A stretch of DNA of 64,000 nucleotides from Kalaharituber pfeilii (GCA_015179045.1 WHUZ01000059.1:248001-312000), one strand, 5' to 3'. Counted from the stretch's first letter, positions 1 through 12,482 are shown. Translations and numbers: made by a program. The notes: generated from the letters alone by a model not told the origin.

Positions 1-700
1 GCATATGCAGTTGTTAGCTTATACTTGAGTATGACAGTGACCCGCCTGTTGCAAAAATGCAAGTGCATAAGTATTCAATAAAACAATTACTAGTACAGGT
101 ACTGTATTTAGTTATTTGAGGCTAAAAAAATAGAGAGGATCAACCAGTCTCTACTAGTAGGTACTTGTCTAGCGCAAATAGTAAATGCATGGGTATTGTA
201 GGCGCTACCGTTGCACAAAAATCTTTCTGCACTATCCTCCCTATGCGTTGCGGTATAACTTTTAGCACTTTTTTTTGATCTTTTTCCGATATTTGAACTT
301 CTGTTTCTATGGCAAGATACTAAGGGATGCGGGGGGGTGGAGGGGTGGGCGCTCGGCCGCATGTCTCACACGACCAAGGTATAGAGAATGCTGAGCTAGC
401 GAGGAGGGCTCCCGAGGGCAAGGCGCATCCTGCAATCACCATAACGATGCCAGTAATCTGGCCTGCTTTCGCCGAATATCCTTGCAGGTAACTGACAATC
501 CTGCTTGATCACTTCTGAATCTAATTCCATCACCGTGATGATGGCCGAAGAAAGTCTTAGAAAATTTTTTTTCTGCCACGATGTGCTGCAGCTACGTGCA
601 TGTTGCGAGCGAGCCGCTGATCCGTCTCTGGCCGTTTTTGCTGTGAAGGAAGTACGGGGCAGGCCTGCCGTCCGTTGCAGTCAATTAAGCTGAGGGTAGA
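1..700. other. Intergenic, no gene seen
   Basis: Only short open frames with no recognisable protein character. A G-run followed by a GC-rich stretch lies near 330-360. I see no repeat family shared with the rest of the window here. Confidence 0.5.
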
Positions 701-707
701 TATATAA
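701..707 (+). promoter_or_regulatory. TATA box of the secreted-protein gene
   Basis: The sequence TATATAAAG stands about 200 bp upstream of the ATG at 910 and is followed by a pyrimidine-rich leader, as expected of a fungal core promoter. No activator site is claimed. Confidence 0.5.
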
Positions 708-909
708 AGTAACTGCCCTCTGGCAAACGTCAGGTCCCCATTCACAGCAAACAATCTCCACAAAGACCTCAAACACGACTCCGCACGCTTACCAAGCGTA
801 CTTTAGGCGTCAAATTCCTCACCTCCTGTTAACATCCTTCCAACATTGCTCATCTGAAGCATATATCATTCTCGCCGCCTCATCCGTCGTAATTTCCCAT
901 CAATCCCCA

Positions 910-1493
910 ATGCCCGGCATTGCAGTTATCGCGAGACTTAGCGTTGTGGCACTTTTCACTGGGAGTAAGCGAAACTAAGAACTATATTCTGTCGTCTCCC
1001 TTCAGCACTAACACTTGCACTGGCAGTATCCTTCGCTCTTCCTACTCCATCCAACATGTCGCGCGCAACTGATTCCGCTCAGGCGATTTTCTCTACTCCC
1101 AAATGCTATCATATCTTCCACCACGACTCTGCGCCATACTCTCCCGACTGTCTCCAAGCCATCAACAAAATAATCCACTCGGACGTGTGTATAATGATGT
1201 ACGCGGAGACCGCCAACATCTCAACCGTCGGCAGCTGCACTATCCAGACGTTCAGCTCAATCGGCCGCGCAGCGTGCTTGACGTCGGAGGCGGGCAAAAT
1301 CAGGTATGCAGCGAAGCAGATATTGGAGCATTGTGTTGTTCCTGAAGAGCAAGCATATGCGTTGAAGTCCAAGCGTGACGGAGCGTGGAAGGGGAAAGGA
1401 GAGATGGTGGTGAAGTTTGGAGTTGCGGAGGGACAGGATGCAGAATCGATTGTGGAGGGCGTGAGGGTGATGGCGACGTCTGGAAGTCAGTAA
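910..1493 (+). CDS. Small secreted six-cysteine protein (effector-like)
   Basis: I read two exons, 910-964 and 1006-1493, separated by a 41-bp intron (GTAAGC donor, TTCAG acceptor). Joining them keeps the frame and gives 180 residues. The first exon supplies what the downstream frame lacks: a hydrophobic signal peptide of about 28 residues ending near an ALPTPSN stretch. The mature part has six cysteines (KCY, DCL, VCI, SCT, ACL, HCV), enough for three disulfides. The pattern of 'DCLQAINKI' followed by 'GSCTI' recalls Hce2/Ecp2-type effectors, but the match is by eye only. It probably acts outside the cell. The intron is short for a fungus. The next LINE tail inserts 115 bp downstream of the stop. 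Sure of a spliced secreted protein; not sure of its family. Confidence 0.68.
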
Positions 1494-1607
1494 TTGGACT
1501 ATTACGTTATTAGATTTTTAATAATAACTAGATTCAATTTTGGTGTTTGGGCCGATCTGGCGTCGTGGTTGGGCTCGTAATCATGAAATAGTACACATAG
1601 TGACTGA

Positions 1608-1672
1608 TTTTTTTTTTTTTTTTTTTTTAAATCATTAATCGCGTGCCGCCCTATGGGCTATGGCGATACATT
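1608..1672 (-). mobile_element. Tail-only LINE-A insertion
   Basis: A poly(T) run is followed by the complement of the A-type LINE 3' end, CTCGCCATAGCCC-ATA-GGGCGGC. No LINE coding sequence is present. The insert is flanked by the direct repeat GTGACTGA (1600-1607 and 1673-1680), read as a target-site duplication. Confidence 0.8.
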
Positions 1673-1791
1673 GTGACTGAGCCGGCAAGCTGCAGCTCGA
1701 GAACACAGCTACCTGGCCGCTTATGTTTTGATATGACAGTGTTGTACTTGCAAGTAAATTGTGGGAGAACTCTATATATGCATGGGTCATC

Positions 1792-2475
1792 TTTTTTTTT
1801 TTTTTTATAACTTTACTCACATGCCGCCCTGTGGGTTATGGCGAGGTTACGTACATGGGGGATAATTATGGAAGAATGAAATAGGAAAATATGAAGAAGA
1901 ATGAAATAGCTGAAAAGAATGAAATTGCTAGCTGAGCCCAAACGCCTATACCGTCTCTTCCAGCTCCTCCATCAGTCTGAGTAGGTTGTCGTGGTCCTTC
2001 TCGGCCGGGGGACTCCTGATGTCTTCTCTGCCCCCTGGCCATATTCTTGTTTTCCTCCAGTAGTTGTGTGGTCGTTTCCTCTTTCTCCCCGCACCATCTG
2101 CAGTCGGGACTGTCGGCTTTTCGTATCTTGTAACGCCAGGGCCTTAGGCCTTTGCCTCCTAAGAGGCCGCAGAGGCTCCTCGTGTGTCGTCCGAGTCGTT
2201 GTAGGGGCCGGTAGATTGGGTTCAGCGTGTTTGTCTCCTTGTTCCTTCGCTCTTTGGCTGCTTGTTTCATCCCAGCTTCGGTTATTGTCTCGTCCGATCC
2301 TGGTATTGTAGCTGTGTGGCGATTTTGGCTGCCCGGTCTGCGTTTGTGTTCCCTGGGATTCCCACGTGGCTCTTGATCCATATGACGGCTACATCCTGGT
2401 TTCCGTTGTCTGCTCTCGCCTGCCATGCTTTCTTCAGGGCGTTCGACGCTCCGTCCGGGGTCAGGGCTCCGTGGG
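1792..2475 (-). mobile_element. 5'-truncated LINE-A (Tad1-like), RNase H end plus zinc knuckle
   Basis: On the minus strand this starts inside RNase H ('VAVIWIKSHVGIPGNTNADR') and, after a frameshift, continues into the C-terminal knuckle (CRWCGEKEE). It ends in the A-type tail and poly(A). A perfect 12-bp direct repeat GCATGGGTCATC flanks it (1780-1791 and 2476-2487), so both ends are defined. The element is dead: no reverse transcriptase and a broken frame. This is the classic product of target-primed reverse transcription with early termination. Confidence 0.88.
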
Positions 2476-2489
2476 GCATGGGTCATCGC

Positions 2490-3686
2490 CTGCTATATAA
2501 CGGTAAGATTTGCATAGACATGAGTGATGTAAAAGTTACTCCAATTGCAATTGAAGTTGAAATCAACCTCAATTCTAGAAGGCCTCTAGGCTCATTGCAG
2601 GAGGCGACGTCTGAAGAAGCTCCAGCCTGACACCCATCGGTGTCAACTGAGCTTTGCCAAGCTTCCTAGTACTGAAGATTACTTAGAAGCAAGTAAGTGC
2701 CTCTAGATATTGCAAGCTGCGGAAATCTGCTGCGACAATTGGCGGAATACGGAAGTTATCACACATGTTTATGTGAACAACATGTCGTTACATAGAGATT
2801 AAATGTCTCTTTCACAGTTAGGAGTTCAGAGCGCTTATATGTACGAGATTGTAAGCTCCTTTGTTTCCCTTCCCTATAGCACACAAGTTGGCAAAGAACA
2901 CAACAAGATGAACATAGTCCTGAGAGGTCTCCCGTGAAATCCAGTTCGCTGCCATTCCGCACTGCATATAGAGGCACTTGCGCCTGCGCACAGCGGCATA
3001 TATATACTGAGGCTGGTTCGTGATGCTATCGCCAATCACAATCAAGTAGTTCGTCATAGCCTCAAAAAGATGTGCCGAAAGGGAAAAGGATCGACAACCC
3101 CATAATTAGGCTGCTGGTCAAGCAGTCAATGCTATATCAAAACCCGTAAGGATTCCGACTTTTGCCATCATAACCCCATTGCAACCTAAAATCCATGAAG
3201 ATTGAGCAGTCTCAGGAAAGATTCCTAAGTGCCAAGGTCTCACAAGCTAACAACGTTGGGTCCTTGGTAAAGAATAACTACAGAAGCACGCAACGGATAA
3301 ACCTTTGGGAATTTAAGCCCATTGAACCGCAGAAGGTATTTCCTAGCCCAGATGCCCCGACTGAATCGACTATCCTTACTGTATTGACAATACGGGTAAA
3401 TGAAATTTATCTCCAATTGTAAGTTTCATCATGATGGCATCCATAATCACGTGTTTAAGAGCTTTCGGGGAACCTAAATCGAACGTTCTAATATTCATCA
3501 GCCCAAAACTCTAAACTCTTCTTGACTCAAGCATCGCAATATAATTCGCCGTCAAACATTCCAGCCTAGCGTCCTAAATGTCACGTTGAAGAATCAGTGA
3601 GTCTGTTGTTATAGTATAAAATTAGTTACATTACTAATCGCATAAATGTCCCATAGTCCGAAAATGAGTATAACTCAAGCAACACG

Positions 3687-3719
<33 letters not shown>

Positions 3720-5150
3720 GACCGGCGGAGGAAAATGCGCAATCAGTATAACCCTAACACCAAAAATGATAACCATAACAGACCTACCAGTGTTGTATGA
3801 GAAATGTTCCACATTGACTTAGATTTTGTTTTATCTCTAGCTGTGAATATTTCTTTACAAAGCTACAGTAATATGGTTTGATATTGTATTTTCGTTCTAG
3901 CTTGCCTGTAATCAGATTTCAGCTAGCTGTTACCTCTGATCTCCGTTTACTAATGGATTTTCTACTGGGTTTTAATGTTGCTTGCTCCTATGGATCTCTG
4001 CTGGGATTGTAGCAAGGCACGACTGGTGTGCGTGAGACTAGCTGCATACATAATGTTTCAACCCAACTCACGGCCCTCACTCAATCTCCCTCACGTCCAC
4101 CATCACCTCCACAAAACTCCCTGATTCTGTCAACCTCATTTCAACAGGCCTCTGGCACTTTATCCTGTCCAGCCATAATCCGTCAGCCGATCCAGTAAAT
4201 CAATTTGTCACATTCCTATTTCCTGTCATAATACCGAATAGTTCTAGCTCACAGCCCGACCAATTCGTCACATTGTTGTATCGCTCGAACACGAACCACC
4301 CATTCACCCATATTGCTGCCGAAGGGGTCGACCCATTGGGCAATCGTATCCATTAGTGTATATACGATGCCCCACGTTGCGATATTACACATAGTTTGCT
4401 TAGTCAGGTGCATACTAGTTCCCAAGTATTCTGATTTGTAAATAAGAAAGGAGATGGTTGTCACGGCTGACTGCAGGAGCCAACCCTGACTCCGGATAAT
4501 ATACCATGACAAACAGCTCTAAGCGGGATTACGTGATTTATTTACTTATTTTCAAGGAAAAAAAAAAAAAAAAAAAAAAAGGAATAATCAATACCCCGCA
4601 CGAGACGCAGCTCTGGGTCTCACCATAGTATAGGTACTACATATACATACAACTCTCAAGCTCCTCAAAGAATATGAAAGTTGCCTAAACTAATTCACTC
4701 AAGTGCGGAATTCACCCAACTGGACCTGCTGAATTTAACATTTCCTTGCGGATTCTATTCCATTGGGTGGAAAATTACTTAGGATATGCTTCGACTTTGC
4801 GGAGCGGCTTAGCACAAATTCCTACTAACAAGGATCACTTACAGTGGTGACTCATCCGATAACAGCGCATTAATTGTTTGGAAACAACCAGAAAAGAGCC
4901 TTTGTTCACGGTTGCAGTACTAGAGCGTTTCTCTGTTCTAGTAGATATTCCGGGAATTTCTGCTCTCGAACTTCGCAACAACAATACAACACGTTGGGGT
5001 ACGTCAGTCTCGAACCAGGGGTACGTCTTATTTTCCTCGTGCAGAAATTTCAATTCCAGGTTACCAAACAAGGACTGATAAAGGAGTAATTTAACATATA
5101 TAGCCACCGTGCTCTAACGTTCTTACGAAAGCACCAAAACAGAAAGGAAA
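2490..5150. other. Gene-free stretch
   Basis: No open frame here resembles a protein. It contains an A-run at 3690-3714 with no recognisable tail next to it and a degenerate B-type tail at 4503-4580. A weak pyrimidine-rich segment lies near 4080-4150. Confidence 0.5.
4503..4580 (+). mobile_element. Degenerate B-type LINE tail
   Basis: CATGACAAACAGCTCTAAGCGGG followed by ATTACGTGATTT and an A-run matches the B-type 3' end with several changes. I found no clean target-site duplication, so the ends are approximate. Confidence 0.5.
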
Positions 5151-5155
5151 GAATC

Positions 5156-8100
5156 ATGGAAATTATGGAACACGGCCCTGACTCACTGTGAGTTTTTATT
5201 TCACTTTCATTTCACTTTTAATTCCCTATCACCATATTTTTTTCTGTTTTTTACCTCTTCATATGCAGCCTGGAGCTGGACAACAAGTTATTGGCAATTG
5301 CACTAACCTAGTACACAGGTGCGCACCGGCGGTCTCCTGTGAACTAGGGATCGCTCGGAGGAGATTTGCGCATGCCATATATGCATTTAGGGTATTAAAG
5401 TTTGGGACAGTCATGAGCGAGGTGGAGGCTGGGATGATAAGGCGGGGGTTGGAGGATATGGTGAAGGAATCAGGGGAAGTGGAGGCAGAACACGAGGGGG
5501 AGGAGGACAAGGAGGCGCCACCAGATGAGTTGAGGGTTGTCAAAGGCTTAGAGACGTTGTTGCTGTGGGTGTGTGCCGTAGGTCGGGTTGGCGGAGGAGT
5601 GGGGCTGGGTGTGGTAAGAGAGTTGTTGGGAGTGGGAACGTTGGGGCTGAAAGGTGGGTGGGAAAGGACGGTCTTGGGGAGGATGGATGTGAATGTGTTT
5701 GATGCAGAGGGTCGCACGCCGCTAGCATGGGCGGCATGGAGAGGGGATGAGCAGCTTCTTGCGATGCTTTTGAGAGACGAGTTCAAGGGGAGGATTACAG
5801 TCACAAGGGGTTTGGGAGCAACAACAGGGGGCCGGTTGGGTGGGCAGCGAAACCGTTGGGGTGGAAAACAGGTTTTGATGAAGGTAACGGCGGTGACGGC
5901 AGTGACGGCAGTGACTCGTGCCGACATTTGAGGGTGCTGAGAAGCCTGATCGGAAGAGCACAGGAGGAGCTGGGCCAGCGAATGTTGCGGTGGGTGTGGA
6001 GCGACAGCGCGGGATGGTCGCCAGTGCACTGGGCGGCGTGGGGGGGATGGTACTTGGGCGTCCGGGCGCTGGTGGAGGAGGCGGGAATGGACCCGTTCGA
6101 AGGGACGATGGAGGGGTGGACCGTCCTGCATGTTGCTGCGAGCAGGGGCGAGCTTGGTATCGTCAAGTGGACCGTCGGGTGGGCGGAGACCCGCGCGGAG
6201 GGCATGCCGGAGGACCGGGGAATGCAGTGGGGGATCGAGATGCTGAACAAGGCAGACGACGAGGGCAGGACCGCGCTAGCGTTCGGGTGGGGGTGCCGGG
6301 GCGAGCAGGGAGGGAGCGAGGGGGAGGGGGCGGGGGCGGGGGCGGGGGAGGGGGAGGGGTGGCGGAGGGGGAGGGGGGAAGCAAGGACGACGACCAGGGG
6401 GCCGCGTGCGGCGAGACGGTGGCGCGCTGGCTGCTCCGGCACGACTGGACCACGCTGGAGGCGGGCCGCAGCTGGAGCTCGCCGCTGCTGCTGGCGGCGG
6501 AGGCCGGCGACGGGGACAGCGTTCGCCACGTGCTGGAGCGCGGGTCTGGGCGCGGCAGGACAGCGTGCACCGCAGCGCGCTCGGGGCGGCGGTGCGCATG
6601 AGCGACGCATGGCACGTGCCGGCGGCCACGGACCGGGCCCGCGAGGCCCGGCGGCGCATGCGGTGCCTCCGGACGCTCCTCACGCTGGCGCCGGGAGTCG
6701 TCCACGCGCACTACGACGATCCGCGCGGAATGCCGCACCACCGCAAGTCGCTGCTTGCGCTCGTGGCCGAGTGGCCGGCCGAGGCGGCGCGCGCGGCCGC
6801 GCTGCTGCTGGATCACGGCGTCAGCGCCGCGGACGGGAGCGACGCGCCTGCCTCCGAAACAGCCATGTACATCGCGGCGGCGCGCGGCGACGTCGAGTTG
6901 GTGCGCCTCTTGCTCGGCACGCCGGAGCTGCACCGCGAGCAAATCTGGATGCGGCGGAGGGACCGCTTCGAGCTGACGCCGCTCGAGGCCGCGATCCGAT
7001 GCGACCAGCTCGACACCACGCGGCTCCTGCTCGACCAGCTCCCGGAGGTGCCCGCGGGCGGCGAATACAGCGCTGACGATCCCTGTCGGGGACGCATGCT
7101 GGTGCAGGCCGCGTGCGTGCGAAGCACAGAGATGATACAGTTGCTCGCGACGCACCCGCGCGCCTTCCTCAACCCCAACGCCGAGTGGAAGGACCAGCGC
7201 AGTTCGAGCTGGACGGCTCTCGGTTATGCGGCCTTCGAAGGCAACTACGACGTCTTCTGCGCACTACTGGAGCTTGCCAGGACAGCGGTGAACAAGGGCT
7301 TGCCAGACTCCTGTGTGAACGGGAGTGCGCTGTGCTTCGCCGCCTCGGGCGGCCTTCTGCAGTTCATGTCGGCCGGCCGCACCTGGATACACAACACGAG
7401 TCAGCGTTCAAACTTCGACGGGCACGTCAGCATCATCCGCTACCTTCTCAGCCAGTTCTCCGCGGCCGCCTTGGACCCCAACCACGAGGACGTCGGCGGG
7501 TCTACGCCCCTGCACAACGCGGCAGCATCGGGCGCACCGGTGCTCACCCGCGCGCTGCTAGACGCCGGCCATGGCCGCATCGACCCGGACAGGAAATCCA
7601 AACTTCACGGCTCCACTCCGCTGGCAGTCGCGGCTGGGCAGGATAATGATGAGGTCGTCGAGATGCTGTTAGGTCTGTCTGGCGTGGATCCGATGGCGAA
7701 GGACGCATACGGCAACACGCCACTCATGTACGCTGCCGGCAACGCGTCGGAGAGGTCCCTCCGGATATTGCTTACTCACCCGGTCGCCCGGAAGGCGGCC
7801 GGCACGCCGAACGAGCACGGGTACACGCCGCTCATGGCGCTGTGCTCCGCGGGGATTCTCCTGGGGCACGAGCTTATGGGGCGGTCCACCCCCATAACCC
7901 ACCCCAGTTTCTCAGGTGTCTGAGGATGCTGCTACAGATGGTACCAGACGTGGACTTGCGCGCGCGCGACCACGACGGCCACACGCCTCTCATATGGGCT
8001 GCGCAGGCGGGCAACATCGAGGCCCTGGACCTCCTATGGGAGCACGCGCGCACTCAGGGCCAGGAGCTCCTCATCGACGATGCGGTTAACCCAAGCACAG

Positions 8101-8402
8101 GAGAGGTCGTCTCTGCGTTGATAAGGCCGGCCACGCGGCTGAGGGTGGACGCTGTCAAATGGATGGTGCGACGGGGCGCAGAAGCGCACTGGGTGAACAC
8201 CCACTGGCCTGAGACTGGGCTGAGCACGATAATGCATCTGCAGTCCAACAGGCGCTCGAAAGCGACGAGGGCGAAGCTGAATCGGTGGCTGGTCTGGGCG
8301 GGCGCGATCCCGGGTCCAGTGAGGCTTAAGATATCGCGATTTCCTGGACACATCAGATATCTTTGGGATTGGCGCGCGATGGCAGAGTTTCCAAGGCCGT
8401 GA
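5156..8402 (+). pseudogene. Ankyrin-repeat protein gene, frame broken several times
   Basis: Ankyrin repeats run through the whole region but move between frames: frame 1 (to about 5883), frame 3 (about 5964-6300), frame 2 (about 6380-6540), frame 1 (about 6545-7900), then frame 3 to the stop at 8402. Repeat cores are visible, for example 'GRTPLAWAAWRGDEQLLAML', 'GSTPLHNAAASGAPVLTRAL' and 'GHTPLIWAAQAGNIEAL'. Two shifts can be introns in the right phase: 5188-5318 (GTGAGT...ACACAG; start ATG at 5156) and 5884-5963 (GTAACG...CACAG). The shifts near 6300-6390 (a G-rich run), 6545 and 7900 have no plausible intron. Either it is a decayed gene or the GC-rich sequence has indel errors. Ankyrin arrays bind other proteins; no catalytic domain is seen. 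GC content is far above the neighbours. Confidence 0.72.
6296..6385 (+). repeat. G-rich simple repeat inside the ankyrin gene
   Basis: A run of GGGGGC/GGGGA units (gggggcgggggcgggggagg) separates two ankyrin-like segments that lie in different frames. It could be a G-rich intron, an expanded simple repeat or a site of sequencing error. It is also a potential G-quadruplex. Confidence 0.7.
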
Positions 8403-10828
8403 AGGTTTTTCAGCGGGAGATTAGGTTGTTATGCGTTTGTGGAGACACGTGCTGTATTTTCTATTATTTTTTTTTTTCTGTGGTCGTTGTTCAAGCCGAT
8501 ACTAGATGCAAAGCAACTAAAAAAGGTGGCAGGACCTTCGCTAAAGATGGAAGGAGTATAGAGCCAAGGCAAGCAAAGAAATACGATATGTTGGGAGAAA
8601 GAGTGATGAAACAAAACAGACAAGCCATATCGACCTTCACCCAGTTACAAACAGGAAAAGGATTGAGTGGGGATTTGTAGTGATAGTCTCATTTAACTTG
8701 AATACATGCTATGACCTCGCTCTAGTGTAACTCCACTCTACAGCACTTTGTTGCCCAAAGTAATTCTAAATACCCTACTGAATCAGTCAGAACGTTGAAA
8801 TGACTCATTTTCTTTTTTTACCACTGCTGCATACACTATCTAGATGGCCTGGATTGGGGTCATCCTCAGGCCGGTAGTAGCCCCTTATAAAATGTAGCTA
8901 CTGGTGGGAGTTAGCTGACAAGTATTTTAGGCTCCATTGATAAAGTAATACATATGGCCGAATTGGTATATATAGACAGAAATTTCTACTTGCTACTATT
9001 TCCTATACCCATAGGAGGTGACGAATTGGGGGTCGTGCAGCTGCTTGAACGATACAGCACACATTGTTGGATAGTTCAAACACTTGGTGGGTCGTTATCA
9101 TGATGTCTAACAGAGGGTCTTGGCATGAGACTAAGTGATGTCCGCCCGGGTTAGAATAGCTGAGTTATCAGCAAAGGACGCTAGGATATCAGTTTCAGGC
9201 TTATGCCAAGGCCCTAGTTTCTAGTGCAAAAGTAGAGTGCACCATGCTTTTATGAGTATTCCAGAGTATCTGGGTATAGTGATTTCAGTAATCAACGCAT
9301 GGCTTGCATTCGAGAGCAGAATACTGCTAATGGTAATAAGGTCCATGCGTTGCCTACTCGGCTACATCAGTGTATATATGGGCCAAATTTCATTTGAATG
9401 CCGTTGTATATGAACGGACCTAATTTTTTTTTTTTTTTTTTGCATTTACCAGGCGGCAGATCAGGAAGGACATATATATTTAGATTTCTGATTTTGATAT
9501 TGGTCTAAGCGACGGTGAATGCGACACAGATACGGAAGATTTTTGACGATGATTATGTTCTTTTTATTATGCGGCGTCGGCGATGGTATCCCTTCTACTT
9601 TTATATTTATTTAAGGACGTTCATTTACTTCTAGGATTTGCCATCTTCAAGTACCGGTCACTTTTGTTTCGTTTTTAAGCGGTCAAATGGAATTCTAATA
9701 TGTTCTCGTACCCGTCGCGATACAACGTACTAATTTCAAAATTTGAATATCACTAGATAAGATGAGAACGCATTGAATACATAGGTCTTAAATTCTATAG
9801 CACAGTAGATTGTAGTGGAAACTGCTGTAGGTCAATTTTCTGCACATGTATTCCCAGGCCAAAACTCAATACCGTTATGCGCTAGGCATTATAATTATGA
9901 GGATGAAATAAATGCTCAATTTACAGAGCTACATGGAAACTCGGAATATTTAAGCTTTCTCTATTCCGTGTCCAGTATTTCCAAGGCAAACATTCTCCCG
10001 CTGTCGATGACTTGCCCATATTAAGCCCTACTTTCATAAGCTCAGGACAATAAGTCAATACGGCTCCACAGTCCAGTTCGTATACTTACTGATGGGTTTG
10101 AGCCATTGGGGTCTTAAGCTCTCGTTTCCAGAGAAGTGCCCTCCTCCTCCCTTTCCTCCTCCGCCGTAGCCACTCTCTCAAGCCGGTAGATATCATTGTA
10201 TATTTATTAGAGTAAGTCCGTTTATTTAAAAATCATGTATATTACCATATACCTGTATTACCGTGCCTTCGATATGCCCCGCTGCTATGTGTTGCCTCTA
10301 TGTGTACGATCTAGTGACTTTCGTACACTATATGTTCACACCGCACCTCATTCATCTACCTGCCATTGGAAAATCAGGCTGCAATTCTGCGTACTTGGAC
10401 TCCAAGTGAGCCCCGCTGTGGCTTCCAGAAGTGTCACGCCGACCGGTAGTACGGTAGTGCAAGCACTGTGGTGGTACCTATATCAGCGCGAAAGAAAAGC
10501 TTTAGTGGCTGCGTGGTCTGGGGCGTTGTGGGATGCGGAGAATGGGGTGTGCAGAATGGGAAGTAAGTATTGTGAAAGGGGCGAGAACCACAAATGAAGG
10601 ATCCAGTGTGTCTGTATCTAATATTGAGGGTGAGGCAGGACGAGAGTTCTCCCTCTCTCACAACGCACTTCCTTATTTAAAAAAGTCTTCTTCATTTCTA
10701 GTCTTCGGAGAGAGGGAGAACCAGCACTGTATCATTGGGAATGCTACAAGTCTACGACTAATGGAGCTATCAAGCATAGAATTACGGGACCGTGTGCAGT
10801 ATTCAGGAGGCAAGGACAGTGACGGATT
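8403..10828. other. Gene-free stretch
   Basis: Only short, unconvincing open frames. A T-run at 9423-9441 is followed by GCATTTACCAGGCGGCAGAT, perhaps a very diverged retro-tail. Nothing else is recognised. Confidence 0.45.
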
Positions 10829-10840
10829 GTGGAAGCTTTT

Positions 10841-10903
10841 CTCGCCATAGCCTTACAGGCGGCACGCGAGTAATGAAATAAAAAAAAAAAAAAAAAAAAA
10901 AAA
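10841..10903 (+). mobile_element. Tail-only LINE-A insertion
   Basis: It starts exactly at CTCGCCATAGCC and runs through the stem-loop to poly(A), 63 bp in all. The direct repeat GTGGAAGCTT (10829-10838 and 10904-10913) flanks it. The apical stem here is GCCT-TAC-AGGC, a paired change from the common GCCC...GGGC. Confidence 0.88.
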
Positions 10904-11018
10904 GTGGAAGCTTGTAATGTAGACCTGCGAATTTGTGTCGCCTGCATAACGAAACAAATCGTATCGATGGCGCAACCGAACCCCAAACACCGAATCAAGA
11001 AGCCCTGGGGCTTTGGAC

Positions 11019-12421
11019 TCAATCTTCTTCATCCGGTACCCCGGGTACCAACCATGCGGCAGCCTTCTTCCCAATCTCCGTTGCCTCTATGTTCTGCCGG
11101 TCCCCAAGCTTGATGCCACCTTCTTCAACATCCCATTCGTGCAGACTCCCTTCTCCTGTTACAAACAGGAATGTCCAACGAAAGATCTTATAGCTTCGTT
11201 CATAAAAGTCATATGGGGTGTAGGGTTTGAACCATGCCACGCAGGCAATTGGGTATTTAATCCCTCCCTGTCTAATGTATTAGTCCCTGTTAATCATCTT
11301 GGGAAGGCTTGCTGGGAACGCACATATGCCTCTACATACGTGTCTAAGAAATCGAAAGTGGGGAACTCGGCTAGCAGTTGTAGTCCCCGACCAACAAGAA
11401 TTTCCTCAATTTGTGCCCGCTTTTGGGCGTCCATGGATACGGGTATCGGCGATATTCCTTTATCCGACGACGTCCCTTCATTGCTGGTAAATGGCATGGA
11501 TATGATGCCATGACACGTGGGGTACCTTCGCAGAAGTCGAGTATCGATATGTGCATACCGGGACTTAACTTCTGGGAGAGCGCCCTGTACAGTTCGGGAA
11601 GAATTCTCCGGAATCTGTCCTGGCATGGGTGGCACGCATTCAAGAGGCCGAAATTCTCCAATCTGTGCCTGTGTTGATGGAGCGTGCTCCCGGAAAGACT
11701 CACGCTCGCCTCCACCTTTAATGCCATGGTCAACTAGACCAAATTCTTTCGGGAGAGCATTTTTCGAGTCGCTATTTGACTTACTACTTGCAGTTCCGCA
11801 CCCTGTTCGGCGCAATGCCGAGTTTGATTGTAAGAGAGCATATTCAGATATTCCAGATATGCATCCCTTACAGTCGCTGCCCAATGGCAACATATTTCCT
11901 CCCGCTCTCGTTGCGGGAAGCCCTTCGGAAGGTTTGCCCACATCCCGAAGGCTGGGGGTTGACGTTTCGTCCCCATGCGTCCCTCTATGAGGCATATTTG
12001 TGCACATATCACCCATGGGAGACAACCCTCTGCGGCCTGTGGAAGAGTGGAATGTACCGCCTGTATTAGTAGTGACATTGCTAACAAATTCTTCAGTAGA
12101 TGGACACTGTTCAATTTTCGATATCGAATTGTTCTCAGTTTCAGCCCCCCCAAGAAAGCAATGGCTTGACTTGCTGTAAAGACTGTGATGTAAATTTGAG
12201 TCCCTGGAATTTGCACCTTCAGTCCGGTTGAGCCCGTCGGCAATAGTTGTAAGGTCAGGACTGTGGGCAATACGAGTGAGGTTCGGATATTTGTTGTCAC
12301 CTTGTCTGATGAACTCATCAGCTCCTTGAATAGGTGCAACGCCATATGTTTCACCGAAGGGTCTACATTGCTGGCAAGAATGCGTTTGATAGTCATTGTG
12401 TTCCATGACGGGGCCAGACAT
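11019..12421 (-). CDS. Spliced gene of unknown function
   Basis: Exon 1 is 12421-11340 and exon 2 is 11271-11019. They are joined by a 68-bp intron with a GTATGT donor, TTAAC and ACTAAT branch candidates and a TTAG acceptor. The phase fits (2 + 1), giving about 444 residues. The N-terminal two thirds is Ser/Thr/Gly-rich and probably disordered. The last 110 residues look folded: 'AQIEEILVGRGLQLLAEF', 'VAWFKPYTPYDFYERSYKIF' and 'LHEWDVEEGGIKLGDR'. No family is recognised. A second open frame on the same strand (12522-11734) overlaps exon 1 and contains helical sequence (TIKRILASNVDPSVKHMALH), so the true 5' end may lie upstream and be spliced differently. The 3' splice is well supported; the start is not. 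Confidence 0.55.
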
Positions 12422-12482
12422 TCAGCATCTGCCATATATATGTATCGAAGCAATAGCGAGAGAGGGTAGAGGATGTGAAAGA

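Noticed and set aside
3690..3714. LINE or SINE tail
   Set aside because: Only an A-run; neither the A-type nor the B-type 3' end precedes it and no duplication flanks it.
5259..6131. 290-codon minus-strand frame over the ankyrin gene
   Set aside because: Pro/Ser-rich antisense shadow of a GC-rich coding strand; the ankyrin cores lie on the plus strand.
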